Both the position numbers and the translations under genes were made by a program. 45,225 bases of DNA from Parasulfuritortus sp. (GTDB lineage: Bacteria; Pseudomonadota; Gammaproteobacteria; Burkholderiales; Thiobacillaceae). Below, piece by piece: positions 31,958-41,714 of the stretch. The stretch lies in NCBI GenBank assembly GCA_031291185.1, contig JARLJM010000015.1, positions 1-45,225 on the forward strand. Direction: 5' to 3'. The notes below the pieces were generated by a model, which was given only the letters and a program-made list of their open reading frames with translations, did not search any database and was not told the origin of the DNA. Every line of letters begins with the position of its first letter. Position 1 is the first letter of the stretch.

Positions 31958-32500
31958 ATGGCTTTGCTGCTCGTCTTGCTTTCGCTAACTGCCGTCCCCG
32001 CCCTCGCCTCGCCACCGCTCGAATTCACCCTGCAAGGCACCGCCCAGCTTGCCTTCACGCCGGGTGACGATGCCGGGGCACTGGTGGTCAACGCCATCCG
32101 GCAGGCCCGGTCGCAGATTCTGGTCCAGGCCTACAGCCTGACCCATCGGGCAATCGCCGGCGCACTGATCGCCGCCCGGCAGCGCGGCGTGGATGTCCAG
32201 GTCATCGCGGACCGGGAACAGGACCGGCACATTGAAACCTCGCTGGTCAGCTACCTGGCCGAACACGGTGTCAGCGTCTATCTGGACGGCGAACACAGTG
32301 CCGCGCACAACAAGGTGATGATCATCGACAACGGCCTACCCGACGCTGCGGTCATCACCGGCTCGTTCAACTTCACCACGGCGGCCCAGTTCCGCAACGC
32401 CGAGAATCTGCTTATCCTGCGCGGCAATCCGTTGCTGGCTGAAGCCTATGCCGCCAACTGGCGGCGCCACCGCACCCACTCGCTCCCGCTACGCCCATGA
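31958..32500 (+). CDS. Secreted phospholipase-D-fold endonuclease, Nuc-like
   Basis: 180 residues with a signal peptide (about 1-18, MALLLVLLSLTAVPALA), so periplasmic or secreted. One HKD motif, HNKVMIID (about residues 118-125), is followed by GSFNFTTAAQ. A single HKD motif and this length match the Nuc endonuclease group, which dimerises to build one active site and cuts DNA without a metal ion. The start ATG comes two bases after the REP-like repeat, and the GGGAA of the repeat may serve as ribosome binding site. Its stop overlaps the start of the MscS gene (ATGA), so the two are coupled. Confidence 0.85.
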   Translation: MALLLVLLSLTAVPALASPPLEFTLQGTAQLAFTPGDDAGALVVNAIRQARSQILVQAYSLTHRAIAGALIAARQRGVDVQVIADREQDRHIETSLVSYLAEHGVSVYLDGEHSAAHNKVMIIDNGLPDAAVITGSFNFTTAAQFRNAENLLILRGNPLLAEAYAANWRRHRTHSLPLRP

Positions 32501-33777
32501 TCACCGATACCCCCACCCAGAACCTGGTCGAGGCCCTGCTCACCGACCTGTCCAATTCCGTCCTGCTCAGCCAGTCGGCCATACTGCTGGCGTCCCTTGG
32601 CCTGGGCTGGCTGGCCGCACACAAGATCGAGATCAACCAGTCGGACAAGACCCGCGATATCTGGCACGCCCTGGAGTGGAAACGTTTCCTGATACCGCTG
32701 TTTTCCCTGATCCTGATCCTGATCGCCCGACCCTTCATGGCCCACTGGGAAAGCACGCATCTGCTCAACCTGGCCGCACCACTGCTGCTGTCGATGTTCG
32801 TCATCCAGCTTTTCTTCTTCTTCCTGCGCAGCGTGCTCAACCATGGCGCCGTCCTGCGCGGCATTGAGCGCACGGTTTCCTGGCTGGTCTGGGGCATCGT
32901 CGCGATCCACATCACGGGCTATCTCAACGCCCTTATCGACGCCCTGGACAGCATCGGCTTCAACGTCGGCAAACAACACATTTCCCTCTACACCGCCCTG
33001 CTCGGGATTTTCTCGGTCACCATCACCCTGGTCGCGGCCCTGTCGCTTGGACGCCTGGTGGAAAGCCGGCTGATTGCCGCCAGCAACCTGGACGGCAACC
33101 TCAAGGCCGCCCTGGGCAAGATCGTTCGCAGCCTCTTGGTGCTAGTCGCGATACTCATTGCCTTGCCGCTGGTCGGCATCGACATTACCGTGCTCTCCGT
33201 ATTCAGCGGCGCGCTGGGCGTCGGCCTCGGCCTCGGTCTGCAAAAAATCGCCAGCAATTACGTCTCCGGCTTCACCATCCTGCTGGAAAACTCCATTCGC
33301 ATCGGCGACATGGTGACGATCAACGACCGCTACGGTGAAGTTCGCAAGATCGCCACCCGCTATACCATCATCCGCAGTCTGGACGGCAGCGAAACAGTTC
33401 TACCCAACGAAACCCTGATCACCTCGGCGGTGACCAACCACAGCCTGAGCAACCCCGACAACATGGTCAGCATCCCGATACAGGTCGCCTACGATGCCGA
33501 TCTGCGCAAGGTCGAGGCCACCATGCTCGAAATAGCCCGCCAGCACCCGGACGTGCTGACCGAACCCCCGCCCGTCGTGCGTCTTGCCGACTTCGGCGAC
33601 AACGGGATCAACCTGAAACTGGTGGTATGGTTCAAGCACCCGGAACATGGCCAGCAGTCGCTGATATCCGATTTGAACTGGTCACTATGGGAAGGATTCA
33701 AGCAAGGCGGCATCGAGATACCGTACCCGCAGCGGGTGGTGCGTATCGTTGGCGACAGCGACGGACTGCAAGGTTGA
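32497..33777 (+). CDS. MscS-family mechanosensitive channel
   Basis: 426 residues. Several N-terminal membrane segments (about 20-200) precede the MscS core. The pore-lining helix is visible as SGALGVGLGLGLQKIASNYVSG (in two parts), followed by the beta domain with IRIGDMVTINDRYGEV and LDGSETVLPNETLITS, and a C-terminal mixed domain ending YPQRVVRIV. The extra N-terminal helices place it in the larger MscS relatives, not the minimal MscS. It opens under membrane tension and releases solutes on osmotic downshift. It overlaps the Nuc-like gene by four bases. Confidence 0.92.
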   Translation: MITDTPTQNLVEALLTDLSNSVLLSQSAILLASLGLGWLAAHKIEINQSDKTRDIWHALEWKRFLIPLFSLILILIARPFMAHWESTHLLNLAAPLLLSMFVIQLFFFFLRSVLNHGAVLRGIERTVSWLVWGIVAIHITGYLNALIDALDSIGFNVGKQHISLYTALLGIFSVTITLVAALSLGRLVESRLIAASNLDGNLKAALGKIVRSLLVLVAILIALPLVGIDITVLSVFSGALGVGLGLGLQKIASNYVSGFTILLENSIRIGDMVTINDRYGEVRKIATRYTIIRSLDGSETVLPNETLITSAVTNHSLSNPDNMVSIPIQVAYDADLRKVEATMLEIARQHPDVLTEPPPVVRLADFGDNGINLKLVVWFKHPEHGQQSLISDLNWSLWEGFKQGGIEIPYPQRVVRIVGDSDGLQG

Positions 33778-33822
33778 AAGCACACATGGTTATGCAGGCT
33801 CTATGGCCTGCAACCTTCTGAC

Positions 33823-35631
33823 ATGACCGATCCGGCCTTCCCCTTCGACCCCGCCCCCATCCTCGCCACCCTGCCCAATCTGCCCGGCGTCTACCGGATG
33901 CTGGGCGAAGCAGGCGAGGTGTTGTACGTGGGCAAGGCGCGCGACCTGAAGAAACGGGTGTCGAGTTATTTCCAGAAGTCCGATCAGTCGCCCCGCATCC
34001 GGCTGATGGTGGCGCGTATCCGCGACATCCAGATCACTGTCACCCGATCGGAGTCCGAGGCGCTGTTGCTGGAGAACAACCTGATCAAGGGGTTGAACCC
34101 CAAGTACAACATCCTGTTCCGTGACGACAAGTCGTATCCCTATGTGCTGCTGACCGGTCATGCGTTTCCGCGTCTGGCCTATTTCCGGGGCACGCCGGAC
34201 AAACGCGATCAGGCCTTCGGGCCGTTTCCCAACTCCTATGCGGTGCGCGAGAGCCTGCAAATCCTGCAAAAGGTGTTTCGCTTGCGAACCTGCGAGGACA
34301 CGGTGTTCGCCAACCGTTCGCGGCCCTGCCTGCTGCATCAGATCAAACGGTGCAGCGGGCCATGCGTGGGGCTGGCGTCAAAAGAGGACTATGCCCGCGA
34401 CGTGGAGAACGCGACGCTGTTCCTGCAAGGCAAGGACGACGTATTGATGGGCGACCTGATGGCCAAGATGGAAGCGGCGGCCGCCGACTTGCGCTTCGAG
34501 GACGCGGCGATTTATCGCGACCAGGTGCAAGCGCTGGCACGGGTGCGCGAGAAACAGTTCGTCGAGAGCCGGGGCGCGCAGGATGCCGATGTAGTCGGGC
34601 TGGCCTTGACGGGCGGCAAGGCCTGCGTCTATCTGATGATGATCCGGGCCGGGCGCAACCTGGGTGGCAAGGCGTTTTTTCCGAGCAATGCCGAGGAAGC
34701 GGATGCCGCGCTGGTGCTGGAGGCCTTCCTGTCGCAGCACTATGCCGGCCGTTCGGTGCCCGCCGTGCTGGTGCTGGGCACCGGGGTCGAGGGCATGGCT
34801 TCATTTCTGGCCGAGGAATCCGGCCACAAGGTGCAGGTGGTGGACAACCCGGTCGGCGAGCGGCGCAACTGGCTGCGCATGGCCGAACACAACGCCGAAC
34901 TGGCGCTGATCGCCCGCGAAGGCCAGCGCGCCGGCCAGGAACAACGCCTGGCCGCGTTGAACGAGGCGCTGGGCGAGACCAACATCCAGCGCATCGAGTG
35001 TTTCGACGTCAGCCACACCATGGGCGAGGCGACCGTGGTGTCCTGCGTGGTCTATGACAATGGCGGCATGAAGTCGTCCGAATACCGTCGTTTCAACATC
35101 GACACGCCGACGCCGGGCGACGATTACTACGCGATGCGCGATGCGCTGACCCGGCGTTATTCGCGGCTGGCCGAAGGCGAAGGCAAGCTGCCCGATCTGC
35201 TGCTGATCGACGGCGGCCGGGGCCAGCTCAACGTGGCGCTGGAGGTGCTGAACGAACTGGGGCTGGGCCAGGTCGCCATGCTGGGTGTAGCCAAGGGAGA
35301 GGCGCGCAAACCCGGCCTGGAGCAGCTCATCCTGCCCGACGAGAAGGAACCGCTGCGTCTGCCACCCGACCATCCGGCGCTGCACCTGATCCAGGAAGTA
35401 CGCGACGAAGCCCACCGCTTCGCCATTACCGGCCATCGCGCCAAGCGGGCCAAAAAGCGCACCACCTCGTCGCTGGAGGACATTCCGGGGATCGGCCCGA
35501 AACGGCGCCAGAGGCTGCTACAAACTTTTGGCGGCCTGCGCGGCATCCAGTCGGCCGGCATCGAGGAACTGGCCCAGGTCGAAGGCATGAGCCGGGAACT
35601 GGCGGAAAAGCTGTATCGGGCATTACACTGA
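33823..35631 (+). CDS. uvrC: Excinuclease ABC subunit C
   Basis: 602 residues, normal for UvrC. The GIY-YIG nuclease domain opens with LPGVYRMLGEAGEVLYVGKA. The central UvrB-binding UVR motif lies near residue 205-240 (DLMAKMEAAAADLRFEDAA). The C-terminal endonuclease domain has IECFDVSHTMGEATV and LLLIDGGRGQLN. A helix-hairpin-helix tail (IPGIGPKRRQRLLQTFGGLR) ends the protein. UvrC makes both incisions in nucleotide excision repair with UvrA and UvrB. The start has only a weak ribosome binding site. The gene is followed three bases later by pgsA, the usual neighbour in proteobacteria. Confidence 0.97.
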   Translation: MTDPAFPFDPAPILATLPNLPGVYRMLGEAGEVLYVGKARDLKKRVSSYFQKSDQSPRIRLMVARIRDIQITVTRSESEALLLENNLIKGLNPKYNILFRDDKSYPYVLLTGHAFPRLAYFRGTPDKRDQAFGPFPNSYAVRESLQILQKVFRLRTCEDTVFANRSRPCLLHQIKRCSGPCVGLASKEDYARDVENATLFLQGKDDVLMGDLMAKMEAAAADLRFEDAAIYRDQVQALARVREKQFVESRGAQDADVVGLALTGGKACVYLMMIRAGRNLGGKAFFPSNAEEADAALVLEAFLSQHYAGRSVPAVLVLGTGVEGMASFLAEESGHKVQVVDNPVGERRNWLRMAEHNAELALIAREGQRAGQEQRLAALNEALGETNIQRIECFDVSHTMGEATVVSCVVYDNGGMKSSEYRRFNIDTPTPGDDYYAMRDALTRRYSRLAEGEGKLPDLLLIDGGRGQLNVALEVLNELGLGQVAMLGVAKGEARKPGLEQLILPDEKEPLRLPPDHPALHLIQEVRDEAHRFAITGHRAKRAKKRTTSSLEDIPGIGPKRRQRLLQTFGGLRGIQSAGIEELAQVEGMSRELAEKLYRALH

Positions 35632-35634
35632 GAC

Positions 35635-36207
35635 ATGGCCTTCAATCTGCCCAATACCCTGACCTGGCTACGAATCGTGCTGATCCCGCTATTCGTAGTC
35701 GTGTTCTATCTGCCTGGTGACTGGCTACCACCTCACTTGGTCAACATCGTCGCCACCGGTCTTTTCGCCCTGGCCTCAGCCACTGATTGGCTGGACGGCT
35801 GGCTGGCACGCAAGCTCAACCAGACCTCCGCTTTCGGCGCCTTCCTCGATCCGGTCGCCGACAAATTGATGGTAGCGGCGGCCCTGCTGGTATTGGTCGA
35901 CCTGAGTCGAGCCGGCATCGTGGCTTCGCTGATAATCATCGGCCGGGAAATCGCCATCTCCGCCCTGCGCGAGTGGATGGCGCACGAAGGCAAATCGAAG
36001 AGCGTAGCTGTCTCGTTCGTCGGCAAGTTGAAGACCAGTGCGCAAATGCTCTCCATCCTGCTGCTGCTCTACCACGATCCATTGCTGGGACTGAACTGCG
36101 GCGTAATCGGCCAGTGGCTGCTTGATATCGCTGCCTTCCTGACCTTGTGGTCGATGTTCCATTACCTGCGCATGGCCTGGCATGCCATGAAGGACCAGCC
36201 CGCCTGA
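35635..36207 (+). CDS. pgsA: CDP-diacylglycerol-glycerol-3-phosphate phosphatidyltransferase
   Basis: 190 residues with several membrane segments. The CDP-alcohol phosphotransferase signature is intact in DWLDGWLARKLNQ and SAFGAFLDPVADK (D-G-x2-A-R-x8-G-x3-D-x3-D). It makes phosphatidylglycerol phosphate in the inner membrane, a step in phosphatidylglycerol and cardiolipin synthesis. Its ATG comes three bases after the uvrC stop and its stop is nine bases before nadA, so uvrC-pgsA-nadA form one transcript. Confidence 0.95.
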   Translation: MAFNLPNTLTWLRIVLIPLFVVVFYLPGDWLPPHLVNIVATGLFALASATDWLDGWLARKLNQTSAFGAFLDPVADKLMVAAALLVLVDLSRAGIVASLIIIGREIAISALREWMAHEGKSKSVAVSFVGKLKTSAQMLSILLLLYHDPLLGLNCGVIGQWLLDIAAFLTLWSMFHYLRMAWHAMKDQPA

Positions 36208-36216
36208 GTCGAAGCC

Positions 36217-37287
36217 ATGTCTACAGCACAACGCATCATCACCGCCCGCCCTGTCACCGATGTCCCGCCCGTAGTCGAGGAGTCGCTCGACCACGCCGAA
36301 CGCTCCGAGCTGAAAGCGCGCATCAGCGAATTGATGAAAGAGCAGGACGCCATCCTGCTGGCCCATTACTACACCTCGGGCGACCTTCAGGACCTGGCCA
36401 CCGAGACCGGTGGCTGCGTGTCGGATTCACTGGAAATGGCCCGCTTCGGGCATGCGACATCCGCGAAGACCCTCATCGTGGCTGGCGTCCGGTTCATGGG
36501 CGAAACGGCCAAGATACTGAACCCGGAAAAGCGGGTGCTGATGCCGGACCTGCGCGCCGAGTGTTCGCTCGATTTATCCTGCCCGGCCGACGATTTCGCC
36601 GCATTCTGCGACCAGCATCCGGACCGCACCGTGGTGGTCTACGCCAACACCTCTGCCGCCGTCAAAGCACGCGCCGACTGGATGGTCACCTCCAGCATCG
36701 CCGTACCGGTCGCAAAACACCTGCACGAACAGGGCAAGAAGATACTCTGGGCGCCCGACCGTTATCTAGGCGATTACGTTCAGAAAACCACCGGCGCCGA
36801 CATGGTGCTGTGGCAGGGCTCCTGCGTGGTGCACGAGCGATTCAAGGCCGACGGAATCCGCGAGTTGAAGCAGTCCCATCCTGAGGCCGCCGTGCTGGTG
36901 CACCCGGAATCGCCGGCCACGGTCATCGCCCTGGCCGACGTAGTCGGCTCAACCACGCAGTTGATCAATGCCGTACGCGACCTTCCACAACCGACTTTCA
37001 TCGTCGCCACCGATAACGGCATCTTCCACAAGATGCGCGAAGTTGCGCCGGGCAAACTGTTGCTTGAGGCGCCGACCGGCGGACGCGGCGCAACCTGCGT
37101 ATCCTGCGCCCATTGCCCCTGGATGGCGATGAATGGCCTGCGCAGCCTGTTGCATGTACTGGAAACCGGCATCAACGAAATTCACGTCCCGGAAGACATC
37201 GGTACCAAGGCGGTCCATTCGATCAACCGGATGTTGAATTTCGCCTCTGCCAACAAGGTCGCATTACGCGGCAGCAGCGGAGACTGA
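36217..37287 (+). CDS. nadA: Quinolinate synthase
   Basis: 356 residues. NadA condenses iminoaspartate with dihydroxyacetone phosphate to quinolinate for NAD synthesis, using a 4Fe-4S cluster. Cluster cysteine candidates lie in [12 protein letters not shown], in GSCVVHERF, and in [13 protein letters not shown], the last being the typical C-terminal motif. [15 protein letters not shown] near the N-terminus also matches the family. It follows pgsA by nine bases. No nadB or nadC is present in the window. Confidence 0.96.
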   Translation: MSTAQRIITARPVTDVPPVVEESLDHAERSELKARISELMKEQDAILLAHYYTSGDLQDLATETGGCVSDSLEMARFGHATSAKTLIVAGVRFMGETAKILNPEKRVLMPDLRAECSLDLSCPADDFAAFCDQHPDRTVVVYANTSAAVKARADWMVTSSIAVPVAKHLHEQGKKILWAPDRYLGDYVQKTTGADMVLWQGSCVVHERFKADGIRELKQSHPEAAVLVHPESPATVIALADVVGSTTQLINAVRDLPQPTFIVATDNGIFHKMREVAPGKLLLEAPTGGRGATCVSCAHCPWMAMNGLRSLLHVLETGINEIHVPEDIGTKAVHSINRMLNFASANKVALRGSSGD

Positions 37288-37421
37288 GTCGTTTAAATTG
37301 CGTACAATTATCAAGACTATGGTGGTCGTTTCATACCAGCCGCTCAATCCATTCGTGTAATAAGATGGGCGCACTCCAAGTAACAACAAACACCATCGTC
37401 AGCCAGAGGGGATAAGACATC

Positions 37422-37841
37422 ATGGGCATCATGCAGGAATTCAAGGAATTCGCCGTTCGTGGCAACGTCGTGGATATGGCCGTGGGCGTCATCATTGGCG
37501 GTGCCTTCGGCAAGATCGTTGATTCCCTGGTGAAGGACGTGATCATGCCCCCCATCGGCTTGCTCACAGGTGGAGTCGACTTCAATCAGCTCTACATCAA
37601 CCTCAGCAGCGTTTCCTATGAATCCATGGCTGCGGCTGAAAAGGCCGGCGCACCGCTGATCAAGTACGGCATGTTCATCAATTCGCTGATCAACTTCATC
37701 ATCATCGCATTCGTGATCTTCATGCTCATCAAGGGCATCAACAAGCTGAAACGCGAAAAGCCGGCCGCACCTGTCGAAGCCCCTCCCACGCCGGAAGACA
37801 TTCTTCTGCTGCGCGAAATTCGAGATTCCCTCAACAAATGA
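37422..37841 (+). CDS. mscL: Large-conductance mechanosensitive channel
   Basis: 139 residues, normal for MscL. The N-terminal [20 protein letters not shown] and the next residues [12 protein letters not shown] carry the pore helix and its gating residues. A second helix ([21 protein letters not shown], two parts) is followed by the C-terminal bundle ([15 protein letters not shown]). It forms a homopentameric inner-membrane channel that opens at near-lytic tension. The ribosome binding site AGAGGGG lies upstream. The first OmpA-family gene starts 20 bases after its stop and may be co-transcribed. Confidence 0.97.
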   Translation: MGIMQEFKEFAVRGNVVDMAVGVIIGGAFGKIVDSLVKDVIMPPIGLLTGGVDFNQLYINLSSVSYESMAAAEKAGAPLIKYGMFINSLINFIIIAFVIFMLIKGINKLKREKPAAPVEAPPTPEDILLLREIRDSLNK

Positions 37842-37861
37842 CCATTTTCAAGGAGTCATCA

Positions 37862-38566
37862 ATGCGTATTTCCCTTATGAGTGCCCTCACCGTTGCCCTG
37901 ATTTCCGCTGGCATTACCAGCGCCCAGGCTGACCAGACCTACTACAACCCTGCCAACCCTGCCAGCAGCACCGGCTTCACCAATGGCTATGAACTGTTCC
38001 GTACCATTGGCTGCCCCGGCAAGGCCCTGTTTGACAAGGCTTGCGACGTTCCGGCCCCGGCCCCTGTTGCCGCTCCAGCTCCCGCCCCTGTCGCTGAACC
38101 AGCACCGGCTCCCGCCCCTGTCGCTCCCGCACCGATGGACAGCGATCATGACGGTGTGGTTGACGCTCTGGACAAGTGCCCCGACACCCCCGCGGGTGAC
38201 AAGGTTGACGAAAACGGCTGCACCATCAAGAACGTGATCGTTCTGAAGGGCGTCAACTTCGACTTCGACTCCGCCAAGCTGCGTCCCGAGTCCTACGCGA
38301 TTCTGGACCACGCTGTCGCGACCCTGAAGCAGAACAAGTTCCCGAAGACCGAACTGGCCGCTTACACCGACAGCGTGGGCAAGGATGCTTACAACATGAA
38401 GTTGTCTGATCGCCGCGCCAAGGCTGTCAAGGACTACATGGTCAGCAAGGGCTGCCCGGCTGACAGCCTCACCAGCAAGGGTTTTGGCGAAGCTGACCCG
38501 ATCGGCAACAACAAGACCAAGGCTGGCCGCTTTGAAAACCGTCGGGTCGAGTTGCATCTCCAGTAA
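37862..38566 (+). CDS. OmpA-family outer membrane protein with one calcium-type repeat
   Basis: 234 residues. Signal peptide at about 1-24 (ending ITSAQA). A short N-terminal region with two cysteines (GCPGKALFDKACDV) and an Ala-Pro-Val hinge of about 35 residues come next. One thrombospondin type-3-like repeat (DSDHDGVVDALDKCPDTPAG) follows, then a C-terminal OmpA domain with NFDFDSAKLRP, AYTDSVGKDAYN and LSDRRAKAV, which binds peptidoglycan. It probably anchors the outer membrane to the cell wall; no large barrel is present. The start MRISLMSAL is preceded by AAGGAGT. A nearly identical neighbour follows. Confidence 0.9.
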   Translation: MRISLMSALTVALISAGITSAQADQTYYNPANPASSTGFTNGYELFRTIGCPGKALFDKACDVPAPAPVAAPAPAPVAEPAPAPAPVAPAPMDSDHDGVVDALDKCPDTPAGDKVDENGCTIKNVIVLKGVNFDFDSAKLRPESYAILDHAVATLKQNKFPKTELAAYTDSVGKDAYNMKLSDRRAKAVKDYMVSKGCPADSLTSKGFGEADPIGNNKTKAGRFENRRVELHLQ

Positions 38567-38586
38567 TCACTGGACCCGCAGAATTG

Positions 38587-38615
38587 AAAAAGGCCGCGTC
38601 TGCGGCCTTTTTCTT
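38587..38615 (+). terminator. Rho-independent terminator after the first OmpA gene
   Basis: AAAAAGGCCGC and GCGGCCTTTTT form a stem with a short loop (GTCT) and a run of T's, 20 bases after the stop. It is nearly identical to the terminator after the second OmpA gene. Confidence 0.88.
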
Positions 38616-38756
38616 TGCCTAGCGGCCTCAACCAATCTAGTTAAGATTCGCCATGAGGACGGTTCCGGATATCATCCCGCTTCCCGCAGCAAGACACACT
38701 TTTGTTTGGCGCAATTCGGGATCGCCTTACCAATCATTTTTCATAAGGGGTTAACA

Positions 38757-39557
38757 ATGCGTATTGGCTTTATGACCACCCTCGGCGTGGTGCTGATTTC
38801 TTCCGGCATTCACTGTGCTCAGGCTGAACAGCCTTATTACAACCCCGCTAGTCCGACCAACCCAACCGGTTTCACTACAGGCTACGAACTGTTCCGCACC
38901 ATCGGCTGCCCAGGCAAGGCACTCCTCGATCGGCCCTGCGACGTCCCGGCCCCCGCGCCTGTCGTCGCCCCGGCGCCTGCTCCGGCCCCCGTTGCCGAAC
39001 CGGCACCGGCTCCCGAGCCTGTTGCTCCCGCCCCAATGGATAGCGATCATGACGGTGTCCCTGACTCGATGGACAAGTGCCCGGATACACCTGCTGGCGT
39101 CCAGGTCGATGCGGATGGCTGCCCTCTCGACAGCGATCATGACGGCGTTCCTGATTTCCGCGACAAGTGCCCAAATACGCCCGCCGGTGACAAGGTGGAT
39201 GAATATGGCTGCACCATCAAGAACACCATCGTTCTGAAGGGCGTCAACTTTGATTTCAACTCTCCCAGGCTCCGCCCCGAATCCTATTCGATTCTGAATC
39301 ACGCCGTCGCGACGCTGAAACAGAACAAGTTCCCGAAAACCGAACTGGCTGGTTACACCGACAACATCGGCAAGGACGCTTACAACCTCAAGTTGTCGGA
39401 ACGCCGTGCCATGACCGTCCGACGTTTTATGATTGACGCGGGCTGCCCTGCCGACAGCCTCACTGCGAAGGGATTTGGCGAATCGGATCCGATCGCCGAC
39501 AACAAAACCAAGGCTGGCCGTTTCGAAAACCGCCGGGTCGAGTTGCACCTCCAGTAA
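38757..39557 (+). CDS. OmpA-family outer membrane protein with two calcium-type repeats
   Basis: 266 residues. Signal peptide about 1-24 (ending IHCAQA). The same layout as the upstream gene: cysteine pair region GCPGKALLDRPCDV, Ala-Pro hinge, then two type-3-like repeats (DSDHDGVPDSMDKCPDTPAG and DSDHDGVPDFRDKCPNTPAG) in place of one. The OmpA domain follows with NFDFNSPRLRP, GYTDNIGKDAYN and LSERRAMTV. The start was set at MRIGFMTTL, with AAGGGG upstream. It has its own 190-base upstream gap and its own terminator, so it is probably expressed separately. It appears to be a tandem duplicate that has diverged. Confidence 0.9.
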   Translation: MRIGFMTTLGVVLISSGIHCAQAEQPYYNPASPTNPTGFTTGYELFRTIGCPGKALLDRPCDVPAPAPVVAPAPAPAPVAEPAPAPEPVAPAPMDSDHDGVPDSMDKCPDTPAGVQVDADGCPLDSDHDGVPDFRDKCPNTPAGDKVDEYGCTIKNTIVLKGVNFDFNSPRLRPESYSILNHAVATLKQNKFPKTELAGYTDNIGKDAYNLKLSERRAMTVRRFMIDAGCPADSLTAKGFGESDPIADNKTKAGRFENRRVELHLQ

Positions 39558-39577
39558 TCACTGGGTCCGCTGAATCG

Positions 39578-39606
39578 AAAAAGGCCGCATCAGCGGCCTT
39601 TTTCTT
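39578..39606 (+). terminator. Rho-independent terminator after the second OmpA gene
   Basis: AAAAAGGCCGC and GCGGCCTTTTT with loop ATCA, followed by more T's. It ends just before the stop of the convergent trpB2-like gene, so it may serve both directions. Confidence 0.88.
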
Positions 39607-39621
39607 TCGTGGTAATGGCGT

Positions 39622-40986
39622 TCAGCCAAGCTTGGGCAGATGCGCCAGCGAGTCCTTTATCGCCTCGACGGGATATACATAATCCTCAAGTTCCCCGGCG
39701 AAGTATTTGTCGTAGGACGCCATGTCGAAGTGTCCATGACCGGACAGGTTGAAGAACAGCGTTTTCGGCTCGCCGGTCTCCTTGCAACGCATGGCTTCAT
39801 CGATACAGGCGCGAATGGCATGGCAGGATTCCGGCGCGGGAATGATTCCTTCGGCCCGGGCAAAGGCGACGCCGGCCTCAAACGTCGCCAGTTGCGGTAC
39901 AGCGACGGCCTCGATCAAGCCTTCATGCAGCAACTGCGAGACCAGGGGTGAATCGCCGTGGTAGCGCAATCCACCGGCATGGATGCCGGGCGGCACGAAG
40001 TCATGGCCCAGGGTATACATCTGCATCAACGGTGTGTAGCCGGAGGCATCGCCGAAGTCATAAGTATAAATCCCCTTGGTCAGGGTCGGGCAGGAGGTCG
40101 GCTCGACCGCCACCAGGCGCAGGTTCGCGGCCCGCGCATCACCCGCCGCCTTGTCGGCGAAGAAGGGGAACGCCGCTCCGGCAAAGTTTGAACCACCGCC
40201 ACAGGCCGCGAAGATCATGTCCGGGTAGTCGCCCACCTTCTCAAATTGCTTCTTGGCCTCCAGACCAATGATGGTCTGGTGATGACACACATGGTTGAGC
40301 ACCGAACCCAGGGCGTAGTTGGTGTCCGGGCGGCTGGCGGCCTCTTCCACTGCCTCGGAAATGGCGATGCCCAGGCTGCCGGGCGAGTTGGGATCCTTGG
40401 CCAGGGCGTCACGACCGGCCTGGGTCATGGTGGTCGGGCTGGAGAACACCTCGGCACCCCATGTGTGCATCATGGAGCGACGGAAGGGCTTTTGCTGGTA
40501 ACTCACCGCCACCATATAGACCCGCACTTCCAGTCCGAACATACGTCCCGCCAGAGCCATGGATGATCCCCATTGGCCGGCGCCGGTTTCGGTCGAGATG
40601 CGCTTGATGCCAGCCTGCTGGTTGTAATAGGCCTGCGGAATAGCGGTGTTGGGCTTGTGCGAACCGGCCGGAGAAACGCCTTCGTATTTGAAATAGATCT
40701 TGGCCGGCGTACCCAGTGCGGCCTCAAGGCGATGGGCGCGCACCAGCGGACTGGGCCGCCACATGGTGTAGGCCTCGCGTACCGCCTCGGGTATGGGAAT
40801 CCAGCGCTCACCGGACATCTCCTGCTCCAGAATGGCCATGGGAAAGATTTCCGCCAGTTTTTCTGGTCCGACCGGATTACCGTCCGGGCCGAGCGGCGGT
40901 GACGGCTTGTTAGGCATGTCAGCCACCACGTTGTACCAATGGGTCGGTATGTCTTTTTCTTCAAGCAGAATCTTGGTCTCCGGCAT
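39622..40986 (-). CDS. Tryptophan synthase beta chain, TrpB2 type
   Basis: 454 residues, longer than the usual TrpB1 of about 400. N-terminal region typical of TrpB2 ([12 protein letters not shown] and [13 protein letters not shown]). The PLP lysine lies in [14 protein letters not shown]. The phosphate-binding loop is [14 protein letters not shown]. TrpB2 makes tryptophan from indole and serine and often stands alone without TrpA, as it does here; no trpA is nearby. A salvage role for indole is plausible. The start [10 protein letters not shown] has GAGGAG upstream. It faces the OmpA gene tail to tail. Confidence 0.9.
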   Translation of the reverse strand: MPETKILLEEKDIPTHWYNVVADMPNKPSPPLGPDGNPVGPEKLAEIFPMAILEQEMSGERWIPIPEAVREAYTMWRPSPLVRAHRLEAALGTPAKIYFKYEGVSPAGSHKPNTAIPQAYYNQQAGIKRISTETGAGQWGSSMALAGRMFGLEVRVYMVAVSYQQKPFRRSMMHTWGAEVFSSPTTMTQAGRDALAKDPNSPGSLGIAISEAVEEAASRPDTNYALGSVLNHVCHHQTIIGLEAKKQFEKVGDYPDMIFAACGGGSNFAGAAFPFFADKAAGDARAANLRLVAVEPTSCPTLTKGIYTYDFGDASGYTPLMQMYTLGHDFVPPGIHAGGLRYHGDSPLVSQLLHEGLIEAVAVPQLATFEAGVAFARAEGIIPAPESCHAIRACIDEAMRCKETGEPKTLFFNLSGHGHFDMASYDKYFAGELEDYVYPVEAIKDSLAHLPKLG

Positions 40987-41126
40987 TTAATGCTCCTCGG
41001 TTACGTCGTCGAACCTGCGCCGCGCCTCCCCCAAGGATAACGGCCAGGGCATCCGTCATCCTAATCCCGATCAGTCCTGCCGTCAGCCGGGGCTATACTG
41101 ATATTTTGCTCTTCCACAGGTTTGCC

Positions 41127-41714
41127 ATGGCCGTTGACCTCACCGAACACACGCTGGAATCCACCGATGTTTACCAAGGGCGCCTGCTACATGCAAAGTT
41201 GGACCGGGTACGCCTGCCCAATGGCAAGGAGTCCACCCGTGAATACCTGATCCATCCCGGTGCAGCCGTGATCCTGCCCATCTTCGACAACGGCGACATC
41301 CTGCTGGAGCGGCAACATCGCTATCCGCTGCGGCGTGACTTCTTCGAACTTCCAGCCGGAAAATTTGACCCTGACGAAGCCGAACTGGCCTGCGCCCAGC
41401 GCGAACTGCTGGAAGAAACCGGCTATGTCGCAACGGAATGGCGTTACATCAATACCCAATACCCCTGCATCGGCTACGCCAATGAACGCCTGGTCTATTT
41501 TCTGGCGCGAGGCCTGACCCACGAAGGTGACAACCTGGACCACGACGAGTTCCTGGAAGTCATCCGGCTACCGTTCCAGGAGGCGTTGGACATGGTTCGG
41601 GATAGCCGGATTGACGATGCAAAAACGGTAATGGGTCTGCTCTGGTGGACCCAGTTTGGTGACAAACGAGAGGAATGCATCAATGAACCAGAAATGGGTT
41701 TATGCCTTCGCTGA
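41127..41714 (+). CDS. Nudix hydrolase, ADP-ribose pyrophosphatase type
   Basis: 195 residues. The Nudix box is intact: GKFDPDEAELACAQ then RELLEETGY (G-x5-E-x7-REUxEExGU). RREYLIHP-like substrate region appears as STREYLIHPGAAVILP. This group hydrolyses ADP-ribose or similar nucleoside diphosphate sugars. The start was set at MAVDLTEHT; an in-frame TTG seven codons upstream is less likely. The last 32 bases overlap the start of ppdK in another frame, so the two are probably on one transcript. Confidence 0.87.
   Translation: MAVDLTEHTLESTDVYQGRLLHAKLDRVRLPNGKESTREYLIHPGAAVILPIFDNGDILLERQHRYPLRRDFFELPAGKFDPDEAELACAQRELLEETGYVATEWRYINTQYPCIGYANERLVYFLARGLTHEGDNLDHDEFLEVIRLPFQEALDMVRDSRIDDAKTVMGLLWWTQFGDKREECINEPEMGLCLR

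Noticed and set aside
38100-39240. Repeated DSDHDG blocks as a possible CRISPR or tandem repeat array
   Set aside because: The repeats are in frame within two OmpA-family genes and encode type-3-like calcium repeats.
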